From: CAVVST01 sp963750995
Lineage (GTDB): Bacteria > Acidobacteriota > Vicinamibacteria > Vicinamibacterales > UBA2999
Length of the DNA: 64,000 nucleotides
NCBI GenBank assembly: GCA_963750995.1
Contig: CAVVST010000003.1
Location: 1-64,000, forward strand
Direction: 5' to 3'
The position numbers and the translations under genes are program-made. This document shows positions 1 to 7,944 of this stretch, piece by piece; position 1 is the first letter of the stretch, and each line of letters begins with the position of its first letter. Below the pieces are notes generated by a model that saw only the letters and a list, made by a program, of their open reading frames with translations, did not search any database and was not told the origin of the DNA.

Positions 1-72
1 CTCCTCGGGCTGGACTCGAACCAGCAACCCTCCGGTTAACAGCCGGATGCTCTGCCATTGAGCTACCGAGGA
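1..72 (-). tRNA. tRNA-Asn (GTT)
   Basis: The reverse complement folds as a full cloverleaf. The acceptor stem TCCTCGG pairs with CCGAGGA, the anticodon loop is CTGTTAA with anticodon GTT, and the T-loop is TTCGAGT. No CCA is encoded within the window; the discriminator base is G at position 1. It lies just downstream of the recR-side gene cluster on the same strand. Confidence 0.95.
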
Positions 73-157
73 ATAGGAGTGCGGCCGCCAAGGAACGGCG
101 TTGAGCCGTTCCGGTCGACACAGTGCGGCCGGTGTCGGCCGGTCGAACCTTTGGATT

Positions 158-787
158 TTACGTTTTCTTCTTCCGGCGGACAACCCGTCCCTTTTCGCCG
201 CCGGTGATGCCAAGCTGCACGCCCGTACCGAGGGCGCCGAGCGCCAGCCAGGCAAACGGCACCCATCGTTGACCGGGCGCGGGATTCATCGGGTAGGCCA
301 CCCAGACATCGCCTGCCGCCGCCGCCGCCAGCGCCGTGCGGTCCCCCACCAGCGCCATCGCCCCGACGATCATCGTCCACGCGCCGCCGAACCCGGTGCC
401 GACGATGATGAAGTAGCGCTGCAGGTACATCGCCATCGCCGCGCCGGCGATCGAGAGGAAGACGACAACGAGAAAGTGCGGATCGCGATCGCCCGCCGTA
501 AACGCCAGGTTCGCGACAAACGCGCCGAGCCCGGCGCCGATCAGCGCCACGCCGACGAAGTACGCAGCGATCAGGATCCCCGCGCCGACCAGGCCGCCGA
601 CAACAGCGGCGACGATCATCGGCCCGGTATCGCTGACGCCGAAAAGCGAGCTGGCCGCCAGCGCCCCGAGGATGAACCCGAAGATCGCCAGCACGATGCG
701 GAACAGGCGGTAGCCGAAGAAGGTCGCGACGATGCCGCCGACGAGCAGAACGACGGCGGCAGGCAACTGATAGGTTGCGGGGAGCAT
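158..787 (-). CDS. DUF4203 (TMEM198-like) multi-pass membrane protein
   Basis: A 209-residue, very hydrophobic protein with about seven membrane segments: 'AAVVLLVGGIVATFFGYRL' near residue 10, then glycine-rich helices through residue ~165 and a basic cytoplasmic tail ending RRKKKT. The pattern of small-residue helices and the FGYRLFR motif fit the DUF4203/TMEM198 family of inner-membrane proteins, whose function is unknown. It starts with ATG at 787, after a 78-bp gap behind recR on the same strand, so it may be the last gene of the dnaX-ybaB-recR transcript. The family call is by recognition of composition and spacing, not by a search. Confidence 0.75.
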   Translation of the reverse strand: MLPATYQLPAAVVLLVGGIVATFFGYRLFRIVLAIFGFILGALAASSLFGVSDTGPMIVAAVVGGLVGAGILIAAYFVGVALIGAGLGAFVANLAFTAGDRDPHFLVVVFLSIAGAAMAMYLQRYFIIVGTGFGGAWTMIVGAMALVGDRTALAAAAAGDVWVAYPMNPAPGQRWVPFAWLALGALGTGVQLGITGGEKGRVVRRKKKT

Positions 788-811
788 GGTCGGCCGGTTA
801 ACTCGATGACT

Positions 812-846
812 CGATGAAGTTGCTCGATGGCGCGATGAAGTTGCTC
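812..846. repeat. short direct repeat between recR and DUF4203 gene
   Basis: Two copies of CGATGAAGTTGCTC (812-825 and 833-846) lie 7 bp apart in the recR/DUF4203 spacer. They resemble the low-complexity filler seen elsewhere between genes in this window. No function is apparent. Confidence 0.5.
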
Positions 847-865
847 AAATCATAGATCATCGATC

Positions 866-1462
866 TCAAATGTCCCGCCTGCCTTCCATCGCCCGCGTCA
901 TCGTCACCTCGTCGGCGTATTCGAGGTCGGACCCGACGGGAATCCCCATCGCAATCCGCGTCACGCGGACGCCGAGCGGCTTGAGCAGCCGCGCCAGGTA
1001 GAGCGCGGTCGCCTCCCCTTCGACCGTGGGGCTGGTAGCCAGGATGATCTCGTCCACGCCGCCGGCGCCGACCCGGTCGAGGAGCCCCTTGATCTTGAGA
1101 TCGTCGGGGCCGACGCCGTGCAGCGGCGACAGCACGCCCATCAGCACGTGATACAGGCCGCGAAACTCGCGCGTCTTCTCCACCACCATCACGTTCTGCG
1201 GCTCCTCGACGACGCAGATGACGCGATGATCGCGCGACGCGCCGCTGCAGAAGACGCAGGGATCGGTGGCGGTGATGTTGTTGCAGGTCGAGCAGTAGGT
1301 CACCTGCTCCTTGACGTCGCGGATCGCCTCGCACAGACGCTCTGCGTCCTCGCGCGGGTTCTTGAGCACATGGAACGCGAGGCGCTGCGCGCCCTTCGCG
1401 CCGATGCCGGGAAGCTTCTGCAGCTGCTCGACCAGGCGGGCGAGTGGTTCGGGAAGGCTCAC
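866..1462 (-). CDS. recR: Recombination mediator protein RecR
   Basis: RecR of 198 residues, the usual family length. With RecF/RecO it helps load RecA at single-strand gaps. The N-terminal helix-hairpin-helix region is LQKLPGIGAKGAQRLAFH. A C4 zinc finger (CSTCNNITATDPCVFC) is at residues ~57-72, followed by a Toprim domain beginning ICVVEE. The C-terminal ATSPTVEGEATALYLARLL block is the standard RecR signature. Its ATG overlaps the stop of the upstream ybaB gene by 4 bp (ATGA type), so translation is coupled. Confidence 0.97.
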   Translation of the reverse strand: MSLPEPLARLVEQLQKLPGIGAKGAQRLAFHVLKNPREDAERLCEAIRDVKEQVTYCSTCNNITATDPCVFCSGASRDHRVICVVEEPQNVMVVEKTREFRGLYHVLMGVLSPLHGVGPDDLKIKGLLDRVGAGGVDEIILATSPTVEGEATALYLARLLKPLGVRVTRIAMGIPVGSDLEYADEVTMTRAMEGRRDI

Positions 1463-1755
1463 AGACCGGGGATCTTGAGACCGCCCATCAGCCCGCCCAT
1501 CGACTGGGCGATCTGTTCGTCCACCTTGCGGCCGGCGTCGTTGACCGCGGCCACGATCAGGTCCTGCAGCATCTCGACGTCGTCCTTGGAGACCACTTCG
1601 GGATCGAGCGTGATCGAGAGCAACTGCTTGGTGCCGTTGACGGTCACCGTGACCATGCCGCCGCCGGCGGTCGCCTCGACGCGCAGCTCGGCCATCTGCT
1701 TCTTGAGGCGCTCCTGCATCTCCTGCGCCTGCTTCATCATGTCGTTGATATTCAC
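1459..1755 (-). CDS. ybaB: YbaB/EbfC family nucleoid-associated protein
   Basis: A 98-residue protein with the YbaB/EbfC layout: an N-terminal helix MNINDMMKQAQEMQERLKKQ, a central beta sheet (GGGMVTVTVNGTKQLLSI), then LDPEVVSKDDVEMLQDLIVAAVNDA and a helical tail. Family members are small dimeric DNA-binding proteins. It overlaps dnaX upstream and recR downstream by 4 bp each. The order dnaX-ybaB-recR is conserved in many bacteria (dnaX-yaaK-recR in Bacillus) and supports the call. Confidence 0.96.
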   Translation of the reverse strand: MNINDMMKQAQEMQERLKKQMAELRVEATAGGGMVTVTVNGTKQLLSITLDPEVVSKDDVEMLQDLIVAAVNDAGRKVDEQIAQSMGGLMGGLKIPGL

Positions 1756-3446
1756 ATTTCCTCTACGTCGCGGATCTCCGCGGGAAACACGTCGAGCATC
1801 GCCTGCACGGCGGACGACGACATCGCTTCGGCCTTCAGGTCGCGCTTGCCGGCTGTCGCCGTCTCCGCTTTTGTGGCCTCGGTCTTCGCCGGCGCTGCGG
1901 CAGCGGCTTCACCCTGCACCGCGGTCACGCTGATGCGGCGGCCGGCGGCTTTCTCCGCGGCCGACTCGAGCCACGGGCGCGTCTCGTTGAACTGCTCCTT
2001 GAGTGCGCGATGGTTGGGCGAGAACGTGAATGTGATCGCCTCGTCGGTCACGTCGATGCGCTGGGCCTGCGCGACAACCGTGTTGTAGAAGAACCCTTTG
2101 CCGGCGCGAATCTCCGCAAGAAACGCATCCTTCACATTGGATTCTGATGGTGCGGGGGTGCGGGGCTGCGGCGGTGCGGCGGTGGCCGTCTTCGGCTGCG
2201 GCTTCGGCGGCGCTGCTGGATCGCCAGTCGTTGAGCCGGATCCGCTTCGCGGAACCCGGCCGACACCGGCCGGTGTCGTAACAGATTGGGAATTGGGAGT
2301 TGGGCTTTGGGATTTGATCCCGCCAGACGTCAGCAACTCGGTGAGCGGAACCAGCTTGCGGAGGTGCATCCACTTGAGGAGCACCATCTCGAAATGGAAG
2401 CGCGGCTGCGAGGCGTTGCGGATTTCCTGCTCGGCGTTGGCGAGCAGATCGAACGCGCGCATCAGATCTTCGCGCGAGAACTGTTGGCCGAGTTCGGCCA
2501 GCCGCGCGCGCTCGTCGTCCGCCAGCTCACCCTGTCCGGCGCGGGCGGGATCGACCGAAAGCACCATGATGTCGCGGACGACGCGCGAGAGCTCACGGCA
2601 GACCAGCTTGAGGTCGTGGCCCGATTCGACGGCGCGATCGGCCAGCGCAAACGCCGCAGGACCGTCCTCGGCGATGACCGCTTCGATCAAACCAAACAAC
2701 AGATCGCGGCCGACCAGGCCGAGGACCGCCGAGATTTCGTCCTCCGTGATCGTCTGCCCCGCGAACGCGATCACCTGGTCGAACGCGCTCTGCGCGTCGC
2801 GCATGCTGCCCTCGGCGGCCCGCGCAATCAGCGCAAGCCCGGCATCCGGCACGTCCACTTTCTCGCTGTCGGCGATCTTCCGGAGCTGCGCGGTGATCGC
2901 CCTCGCGGAAATGGTGCGGAATTCGAACACCTGCGACCGCGACAGGATCGTGTCCGGAATCTTGTGCAGCTCGGTCGTCGCCATCATGAACACGACGTGT
3001 GACGGCGGCTCCTCGATCGACTTGAGCAGAGCGTTGAACGACGGCGTCGAGAGCTGGTGGACTTCGTCGATGATGAAAATCTTGTAGCGATCGCGCACCG
3101 GCGAGATCGCCAGCCCGGCGATGACGACCTCGCGGATGTTGTCGATACCGGTGTGACTCGCGGCGTCGATTTCGAGGACGTCGATGTCGCGCCCCTGCGC
3201 AATCTCGACACAGGCGTCGCACACGCCGCACGGCTCCGCCGTCGGTCCCTTCACGCAGTTCAGCGCCTTGGCGAGAATCCGCGCCGTCGTCGTCTTTCCC
3301 GACCCGCGCGGGCCGGCAAACACGAACGCGTGGGCGATGCGGCCGCTGGTAATGGCGTTCCGCAGCGTGCGCGTGACCGGCTCCTGGCCGATGACCTCGT
3401 CAAAGCGCTGAGGCCGCCATTTCCGCGCCAGAACCTGGTAAGCCAT
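1752..3446 (-). CDS. dnaX: DNA polymerase III subunit gamma/tau
   Basis: A clamp-loader ATPase of 564 residues. I chose the ATG at 3446 (MAYQVLARKWRPQRFDEVIG) because it is the canonical DnaX N-terminus and AAGG lies just upstream. The longer upstream reading runs through low-complexity DNA and the SRP RNA gene. Seen: Walker A GPRGSGKTTTARILAKALNC (residues ~46-65), the zinc-binding cysteine cluster (CVKGPTAEPCGVCDAC), Walker B/DExH IIDEVHQL and sensor-1 ATTELHKIPDTILSRSQ. After residue ~375 comes a low-complexity Pro/Ala/Ser linker that includes a REP-derived segment, then a short tau-like C-terminal domain. No A-rich slippery heptamer for a gamma product was noticed. Confidence 0.96.
   Translation of the reverse strand: MAYQVLARKWRPQRFDEVIGQEPVTRTLRNAITSGRIAHAFVFAGPRGSGKTTTARILAKALNCVKGPTAEPCGVCDACVEIAQGRDIDVLEIDAASHTGIDNIREVVIAGLAISPVRDRYKIFIIDEVHQLSTPSFNALLKSIEEPPSHVVFMMATTELHKIPDTILSRSQVFEFRTISARAITAQLRKIADSEKVDVPDAGLALIARAAEGSMRDAQSAFDQVIAFAGQTITEDEISAVLGLVGRDLLFGLIEAVIAEDGPAAFALADRAVESGHDLKLVCRELSRVVRDIMVLSVDPARAGQGELADDERARLAELGQQFSREDLMRAFDLLANAEQEIRNASQPRFHFEMVLLKWMHLRKLVPLTELLTSGGIKSQSPTPNSQSVTTPAGVGRVPRSGSGSTTGDPAAPPKPQPKTATAAPPQPRTPAPSESNVKDAFLAEIRAGKGFFYNTVVAQAQRIDVTDEAITFTFSPNHRALKEQFNETRPWLESAAEKAAGRRISVTAVQGEAAAAAPAKTEATKAETATAGKRDLKAEAMSSSAVQAMLDVFPAEIRDVEEM
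2236..2278. repeat. REP palindrome inside dnaX
   Basis: Positions 2236-2259 form an imperfect palindrome around CCGCTTCGCGGAACC, followed by a second hairpin (cgacaccggccggtgtcg, 2261-2278). Both lie in the linker region of dnaX and are translated in frame (residues GVGRVPRSGSG). A neighbouring G/T-rich tract at 2284-2319 encodes the linker residues SQSPTPNSQS. Confidence 0.8.
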
Positions 3447-3513
3447 ACCTTGGGAGTTTGTGATTGGCGATTTGTGATTGCGGTTGTGACTTGAGCCTTG
3501 TGACTTGATTTCT

Positions 3514-3641
3514 GGTGAGCCCCACCGCGACCCGGTGCACCTGCGGCACACTGCAGGGTCTACTTAGCGCTGCTGCCTTCCGGCCCTGACGCGGTTCGCA
3601 GGCTGAAGTCGCACAGGGTCCGGGCCGCGGTGCGGCTCACC
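3514..3641 (-). ncRNA. ffs: Signal recognition particle RNA, bacterial type
   Basis: On the minus strand the sequence contains GTCAGGGCCGGAAGGCAGCA, the diagnostic SRP domain IV hairpin with its GGAA tetraloop and the symmetric/asymmetric internal loops that bind Ffh. The 5' and 3' ends (GGTGAGCC... and ...GGGCTCACC, CACCGCG/CGCGGTG, CCCGG/CCGGG) pair to close one long rod. The size is about 128 nt, slightly longer than the ~114 nt E. coli RNA. It sits directly upstream of dnaX on the same strand, the same order as scr-dnaX in Bacillus. Confidence 0.95.
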
Positions 3642-3685
3642 AAAACGTCAGTGTAACGTACAGCGGGTCCGGTTCGCGGAGACTC

Positions 3686-3758
3686 GCGGGTCCGCTTCGC
3701 GGAACCCGCCCTGCGTTTACGCCCCTTTGTAGGCCGGGTTCCGCGAAGCGGACCCGGC
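3686..3758. repeat. Two inverted GTAG-REP stem-loops at the 3' end of the M20 peptidase gene
   Basis: A CCGCTTCGCGGAACC-type palindrome at 3686-3709 faces a second, GTAG-headed copy in opposite orientation at 3729-3758. The second copy lies within the peptidase coding sequence and encodes its last residues (AGSASRNPAYKGA), so the REP supplies the C-terminus and the path to the stop codon. A degenerate copy is visible at about 3665-3680. Confidence 0.85.
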
Positions 3759-4763
3759 GAGCAATCGCATCGCCAGATTTTCGTAGAGATCCACGGCCGC
3801 GAACAGCTCATCGATGGCCACGTGCTCCTCGTCGGTGTGGGCGACGTGAATTGACCCGGGACCGACGAGCAGCGGCGTGCCCCACCGGGTCAGCTGCGGA
3901 ACGTCGGTCGCGTACGGAAACACCGCCGTTTCGAAGCCTGGCAGCGTGTGCAGGCGAGTCGCCGGCACCTCGAGCACGTGCTCGATCGAGACGAGCCCTT
4001 CCACGACGGCGAGCGCGGATCGCACGGGCGCGGCTTCGCCAACGATCCTGAAGAGCAGTTCGGCCGATGCGCGCGGCGACACGACGTTGGGCGCCACTCC
4101 CCCTTCGATTACGCCGACCGTGTAATGGGTCCGCCCGAGCTGCGGGTCCTCGGGCAGTTGCAGTCCGCGAATGACCATCAGCGCGTCGAGCAGCTTGTCG
4201 ATAGCCGACTCCCCGAGCTCCGGAAACGCCGAATGCGCCGCGCGCCCCTCGGCATGCAGCCGCACGCGCATCACGCCGCGCGTGGCCGAGCCGAGCCGGT
4301 TTTCTGTCGGCTCGCCGTTGATCAGATAGTGAGTGCGGTGCTCTTCGGCCACGCCGGCGGGCGCGAGATCGTTGGCCAGGCGCGCGCCGTCGCTGCCCCA
4401 TTCCTCACCCACGACAAACACGAGCCCGACGCGCGTTTCACCCTTCGCCGACAGCCGCTCCGCCGCCGCGACCTGCGCCGCGAGGATCCCTTTCGCGTCG
4501 CACGACCCGCGCCCGAACAGCAGGCCGCGCTCCTCGCGGCTCTTGAAGAACGGCGGGACGCAGTCAAAGTGCGTGGAGAACACAACCGAAGGGGCGGTGC
4601 CGCTGTGGGCGTAGACGTTGAACCGACCGTCGGCGACCGGCTGTTCGACGACGTGGTAGGAAAGGCCGCGAAGATACTGCGCCAGGAAAGCGCCGGCGTC
4701 GGCCTCCCGACCAGTGGTGGAATCGATGTCGATCAGCGTTCGGGCGAGCGAAATCGGGTCCAC
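3717..4763 (-). CDS. M20 family metallopeptidase (DapE/ArgE-like)
   Basis: About 348 residues. Zinc-site motifs of the M20 family are visible: VVFSTHFDCVPPF (H and D of metal site), GRGSCDAKGILAAQVAAAE (bridging Asp), VGEEWGSDGA (catalytic Glu-Glu) and the C-terminal VAHTDEEHVAIDEL. It lies directly behind dapA in the lysine operon, which suggests deacylation of an N-acyl intermediate (succinyl- or acetyl-diaminopimelate), but ArgE- or LysK-like activity cannot be excluded. I place the start at GTG 4763 (GTGGACCCGATTTCGCTC), because the alternative GTG at 4784 would begin inside a REP element (MSGFSRT). Confidence 0.85.
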   Translation of the reverse strand: MDPISLARTLIDIDSTTGREADAGAFLAQYLRGLSYHVVEQPVADGRFNVYAHSGTAPSVVFSTHFDCVPPFFKSREERGLLFGRGSCDAKGILAAQVAAAERLSAKGETRVGLVFVVGEEWGSDGARLANDLAPAGVAEEHRTHYLINGEPTENRLGSATRGVMRVRLHAEGRAAHSAFPELGESAIDKLLDALMVIRGLQLPEDPQLGRTHYTVGVIEGGVAPNVVSPRASAELLFRIVGEAAPVRSALAVVEGLVSIEHVLEVPATRLHTLPGFETAVFPYATDVPQLTRWGTPLLVGPGSIHVAHTDEEHVAIDELFAAVDLYENLAMRLLAGSASRNPAYKGA

Positions 4764-4764
4764 G

Positions 4765-4787
4765 GTCCGGCTGAAGCCGGACACTAC
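4765..4787. repeat. GTAG-REP (CCGGCTTCAGCCGG type) at the dapA/M20 junction
   Basis: On the minus strand GTAG is followed by the perfect stem GTCCGGCTTCAGCCGGAC. The element fills the gap between the dapA stop (TAG at 4787-4789) and the peptidase start, so the REP lies within the operon and may have replaced the original ribosome-binding site. Confidence 0.85.
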
Positions 4788-5692
4788 TAACCTACCCGAG
4801 CCGCGGAGCCGAGGAGCTTCAGATCCTGCAGCACCTTCATGATCCGGTCGCGCGCCGCGTGGCTCGGCGATACGAGCGGCAGGCGATAGCGTTCCTCGAG
4901 CAGCCCCATCGCCGCCATCGCCGCCTTCACCGGTATCGGGTTCGACTCGACGAAGTTCACCTCCAAGAACGGTAGCAGCCAGAGGTGGAGCTTACGCGCC
5001 GCGGCGAAGTCGCCCTTCTCGGCGAGCTCGATGATCTGCGTCATCTCCGCCGGCACGGCGTTCGACGCCACCGAGATCAGTCCGCGGCCGCCGATCGACA
5101 TCACCGCCACCGCGATCGGATCGTCGCCGCTCAAAAGGAAGAAGTCCGGCGACGCCGCGGCGACGATGTCGCTCATCTGCACGAGGCTGCCGGACGCTTC
5201 CTTGATGCCAACGATGGTCCGCAGGTCGGAGAGACGAAGCACGGTCGCCGCCTCGAGATTGACGCCGGTGCGCCCGGGCACGTTGTAGAGCACGATCGGC
5301 AGCGGTGTGCTGTCGGCGATCGCCTTGTAGTGCTGGAACAGGCCTTCCTGCGTCGGCTTGTTGTAATACGGTGTCACCGACAGGATGCCGTCAACGCCGA
5401 TTCGCTCGTACTCGCGCGCAAGGTCGATGACCTCGCGCGTGTCGTAGCCGCCGGCGCCCGCCAGGACCGGCACGCGGCCGGCCGCTTCGTCGACGACCAG
5501 TTGGACGACGCGGATCTTTTCGGTATGACTGAGTGTCGGCGCCTCGCCCGTCGTCCCGCACGGAGAGACGAAGTGCACCCCCGCGTCGATCTGCCGGCGC
5601 ACCAGCCGCCGCACCGCCGCTTCGTCGATCGAGCCGTCCTGCCTGAACGGCGTGACCAGCGCAGTACCGAGACCGGTAAATGGCGTTCTCAT
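4787..5692 (-). CDS. dapA: 4-hydroxy-tetrahydrodipicolinate synthase
   Basis: A TIM-barrel lyase of 301 residues that condenses aspartate semialdehyde with pyruvate, the first committed step of lysine/DAP synthesis. Key residues seen: GTTGEAPTLSHTEK (Thr of the active-site triad), LYNVPGRTGVN (Tyr of the triad and the conserved Arg) and VGIKEASGS with the Schiff-base lysine. LSGDD follows as expected. It starts with ATG at 5692, about 88 bp after dapB, and its stop touches the downstream REP. It belongs to the asd-lysC-dapB-dapA operon. Confidence 0.97.
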   Translation of the reverse strand: MRTPFTGLGTALVTPFRQDGSIDEAAVRRLVRRQIDAGVHFVSPCGTTGEAPTLSHTEKIRVVQLVVDEAAGRVPVLAGAGGYDTREVIDLAREYERIGVDGILSVTPYYNKPTQEGLFQHYKAIADSTPLPIVLYNVPGRTGVNLEAATVLRLSDLRTIVGIKEASGSLVQMSDIVAAASPDFFLLSGDDPIAVAVMSIGGRGLISVASNAVPAEMTQIIELAEKGDFAAARKLHLWLLPFLEVNFVESNPIPVKAAMAAMGLLEERYRLPLVSPSHAARDRIMKVLQDLKLLGSAARVG

Positions 5693-5709
5693 GATGGATT
5701 CACGACATC

Positions 5710-5773
5710 AACCACGACGGGCACGAGGGCCACGACGCTATTCCTGATTCGTGCTCGTCGCGCGTCGTGGTTT
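5710..5773. repeat. imperfect inverted repeat between dapB and dapA
   Basis: AACCACGACGGGCACGAG (from 5710) and its near-complement ending CGTCGTGGTTT (to 5773) can form a hairpin in the 88-bp spacer inside the lysine operon. It could be a REP relative or an RNA-processing or attenuation structure. No T-run follows, so a simple terminator is unlikely. Confidence 0.45.
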
Positions 5774-5780
5774 CCATTTT

Positions 5781-6443
5781 CTATCCCCGAAGGACGTCTG
5801 CCATTGTGTACCAGCCGCGCCTTCCGTGGATCCACTTTGCGGCGACGAGCGCGCCGGCGGCAAACCCGCGGCGATCGCGTGCCGTGTGCGTCAGCTCGAT
5901 CGTATCCGAGGGACCGTCGAATCCGACGGTGTGCACGCCCGGAATCGTGCCTGCTCGGGTAGATGACATATCGATCGGCCGGCGGTATGCGCCGGCCATC
6001 GTGTCGCGCAGCATCAGCGCCGTGCCGGACGGCGCGTCCCGTTTGGTGGCGTGATGCGCCTCGTGGATCCACGCGCCGTACTGGTCCTGCGTCTGAAACA
6101 GCCGGGCCGCCTCGGCGACGATGAGCTGGAAAAGATTGACGCCGATCGAGAAATTGGCCGCCGCGACCACCCCCAGCCCGGCGCGTTCTGCCTGGGCACG
6201 CAGGTCGGCCTCGTGCGCCGACCAGCCGGTGGTGCCGATGACAGCGGGCAGCTTCCGCTCGACGTAGCGGGCGAAGTTCGCCCGTAGCGCATCCGCGGTC
6301 GAGAAATCGACCGCCACGTCCGCCGCCGTCGCCCAGCTGCCGCGCTCGACGTCAATCATGTCGGCGATCTCGCAGCCGTGCGCCGGCGCGAGCTCCTCGA
6401 TCAGGCGGCCCATCTTGCCGTAGCCGACAAGGAGGAGCTTCAT
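5781..6443 (-). CDS. dapB: 4-hydroxy-tetrahydrodipicolinate reductase
   Basis: About 220 residues, the compact form of DapB, which reduces the DapA product with NAD(P)H. The nucleotide-binding motif VGYGKMG is at residues ~6-12. GTTGW and the AAANFSIGVN segment follow, then the catalytic EAHHATKRDAPSGTA block (His-His and Lys). The start at 6443 (MKLLLVGYGKMG) is preceded by AGGAG. The longer upstream reading is not native. It overlaps lysC by 4 bp, so the two are translationally coupled. Confidence 0.96.
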   Translation of the reverse strand: MKLLLVGYGKMGRLIEELAPAHGCEIADMIDVERGSWATAADVAVDFSTADALRANFARYVERKLPAVIGTTGWSAHEADLRAQAERAGLGVVAAANFSIGVNLFQLIVAEAARLFQTQDQYGAWIHEAHHATKRDAPSGTALMLRDTMAGAYRRPIDMSSTRAGTIPGVHTVGFDGPSDTIELTHTARDRRGFAAGALVAAKWIHGRRGWYTMADVLRG

Positions 6444-7801
6444 GATGCGAAAAATTCGTCGTGGAGCCGGTGCATCGCGTGCGGCAGATCCGCCTGCCTG
6501 AGGATGACGGTGATGTTCCGGCGTGACGCCGCCTGCGAGATCATCCGCAGCGGCACTTCCTCGAGCACGCGAATCACGCGCGCGGCGATCGCCGGCTCGT
6601 TGCGCAGGCGATCGCCGACCGCGCACAGCAGCGCCATTTCCTGTTCGATCGAGACTTCGGCGAACTCCGACAGCGCCTCGACGATCGCCTCGAGATGGCG
6701 CCGATCGTCCACGGTGACCGAGACGCTGACCTCCGACGTGGTGACCACGTCAACCGCCGTCCGGAAGCGCTCGAATACCTCGAAAACGCGGCGCAGGAAG
6801 CCGTAGGCCATCAGCATGCGGCTGGACGTGATGTCCACCACTGTCAGGTCCTTCTTGGCGGCCATCGCGGTGAGCTGGTTGCCGTCTGGCGCCGCCGACG
6901 CGGTGATCAGCGTTCCCGCCGCCGCCGGCTTCCACGAATTGAGAATCCGCACGGGAATGTCGCGCTCCACGGCCGGATGGATGGTACTCGGATGCAGCAC
7001 CTTCGCGCCGAAATACGAGAGCTCCGCCGCCTCGGCAAACGACAGCTGCGGCACGAGCCGCGACGCCGGGATCACACGCGGATCGGCAGTCAGCATGCCG
7101 TCCACGTCGGTCCAGATCTGAATCTCGCTGGCGTTGATGCCGGCGCCGACGATCGCGCCCGAATAATCCGACCCGCCGCGCCCCAACGTCGTCGTATGCC
7201 CCCTCACCGTGGCGCCGACGAACCCACCCACGACTGGCACCTTGCCGGCCTCGACCAGCGGCATCACCGACGCGCGCAGCGCCTCGCTGGTTTCCCGCAT
7301 CAGCGGACACGCCTTCGTATGCTCGTCGTCTGTGACGACGGCCCGGCGCGCGTCCACCCATTCTCCCGGCAGCCCGGCGTTGACCAGGGCCGACGCGATG
7401 ATGCGTGAGCTGAGCAGCTCCCCCATCGACGCGACGACGTCGAGCGTGCGGAACGAGACCTCGCGCAGCACGGCCAGCGCCTTGACGACCGCGGCAAGCT
7501 GATCGAACTGCTCGTTGATGTGCGCGGAGAGCGGGGCGACGTCGCCATCGCCGGCGAGCGCGCCCGCCATGCCGAGATGACGCTCCCGAAGCTGGTCGAC
7601 GTGGGTGAGCGCGCTGTCGGTTTTGCCGGCGCCCGCTTCGGCGGCGACGGTGAGCAAGGCGTCGGTGACCTTGCTCATGGCCGAGACGACGAGCACGGGC
7701 CCGCGTCCGTCGCGCGTGCGCGCGGTACGGGCGATTTCGATCAGGCGTCGAACGGCGTCGGGATCGGCGACGGAGGTGCCGCCGAATTTTTGAACAACCA
7801 T
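6440..7801 (-). CDS. lysC: Aspartokinase (monofunctional, ACT-regulated)
   Basis: 453 residues. The signature KFGGTSVADPDAVRRL is at the N-terminus, so I chose the ATG at 7801 over a longer reading that runs into REP DNA. Kinase-domain motifs FGGTSV, FVGATVRGHTTTLGRGGSDY and the WTDVDGMLTADPR block are present. Two ACT-type regulatory segments follow (LTVVDITSSRMLMAYGFL and LCAVGDRLRNEPAIAARV), consistent with feedback control by lysine or threonine. It phosphorylates aspartate as the first step of the pathway. It lies between asd upstream (144-bp REP-filled gap) and dapB downstream (4-bp overlap). Confidence 0.96.
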   Translation of the reverse strand: MVVQKFGGTSVADPDAVRRLIEIARTARTRDGRGPVLVVSAMSKVTDALLTVAAEAGAGKTDSALTHVDQLRERHLGMAGALAGDGDVAPLSAHINEQFDQLAAVVKALAVLREVSFRTLDVVASMGELLSSRIIASALVNAGLPGEWVDARRAVVTDDEHTKACPLMRETSEALRASVMPLVEAGKVPVVGGFVGATVRGHTTTLGRGGSDYSGAIVGAGINASEIQIWTDVDGMLTADPRVIPASRLVPQLSFAEAAELSYFGAKVLHPSTIHPAVERDIPVRILNSWKPAAAGTLITASAAPDGNQLTAMAAKKDLTVVDITSSRMLMAYGFLRRVFEVFERFRTAVDVVTTSEVSVSVTVDDRRHLEAIVEALSEFAEVSIEQEMALLCAVGDRLRNEPAIAARVIRVLEEVPLRMISQAASRRNITVILRQADLPHAMHRLHDEFFAS

Positions 7802-7847
7802 AGGTGAGTAGGTAGCTGGGTTGCTAAGTGGCTCGGTTGCTGCGTTG

Positions 7848-7944
7848 CCGGGTCCGCTTCGCGGAACCCGGCCTACGATTTCGCGGAACCCGGCCTGCGT
7901 ATCTGGGAGCGCACGTGGGGCGGGTTCCGCGAAGCGGACCCGCC
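7848..7944. repeat. REP cluster between asd and lysC
   Basis: Three copies of the CCGCTTCGCGGAACCCG-type palindrome: a full copy at 7848-7876, a half copy at 7879-7896 and a full inverted copy at 7919-7944. The last one abuts the asd stop codon (7945-7947). The cluster fills almost the whole 143-bp asd-lysC spacer, where transcription from asd would have to read through. Confidence 0.85.

Noticed and set aside
3447..3551. N-terminal extension of dnaX
   Set aside because: The extension overlaps the SRP RNA gene and low-complexity G/T-rich DNA; the canonical start MAYQVLARKWRP lies at 3446.
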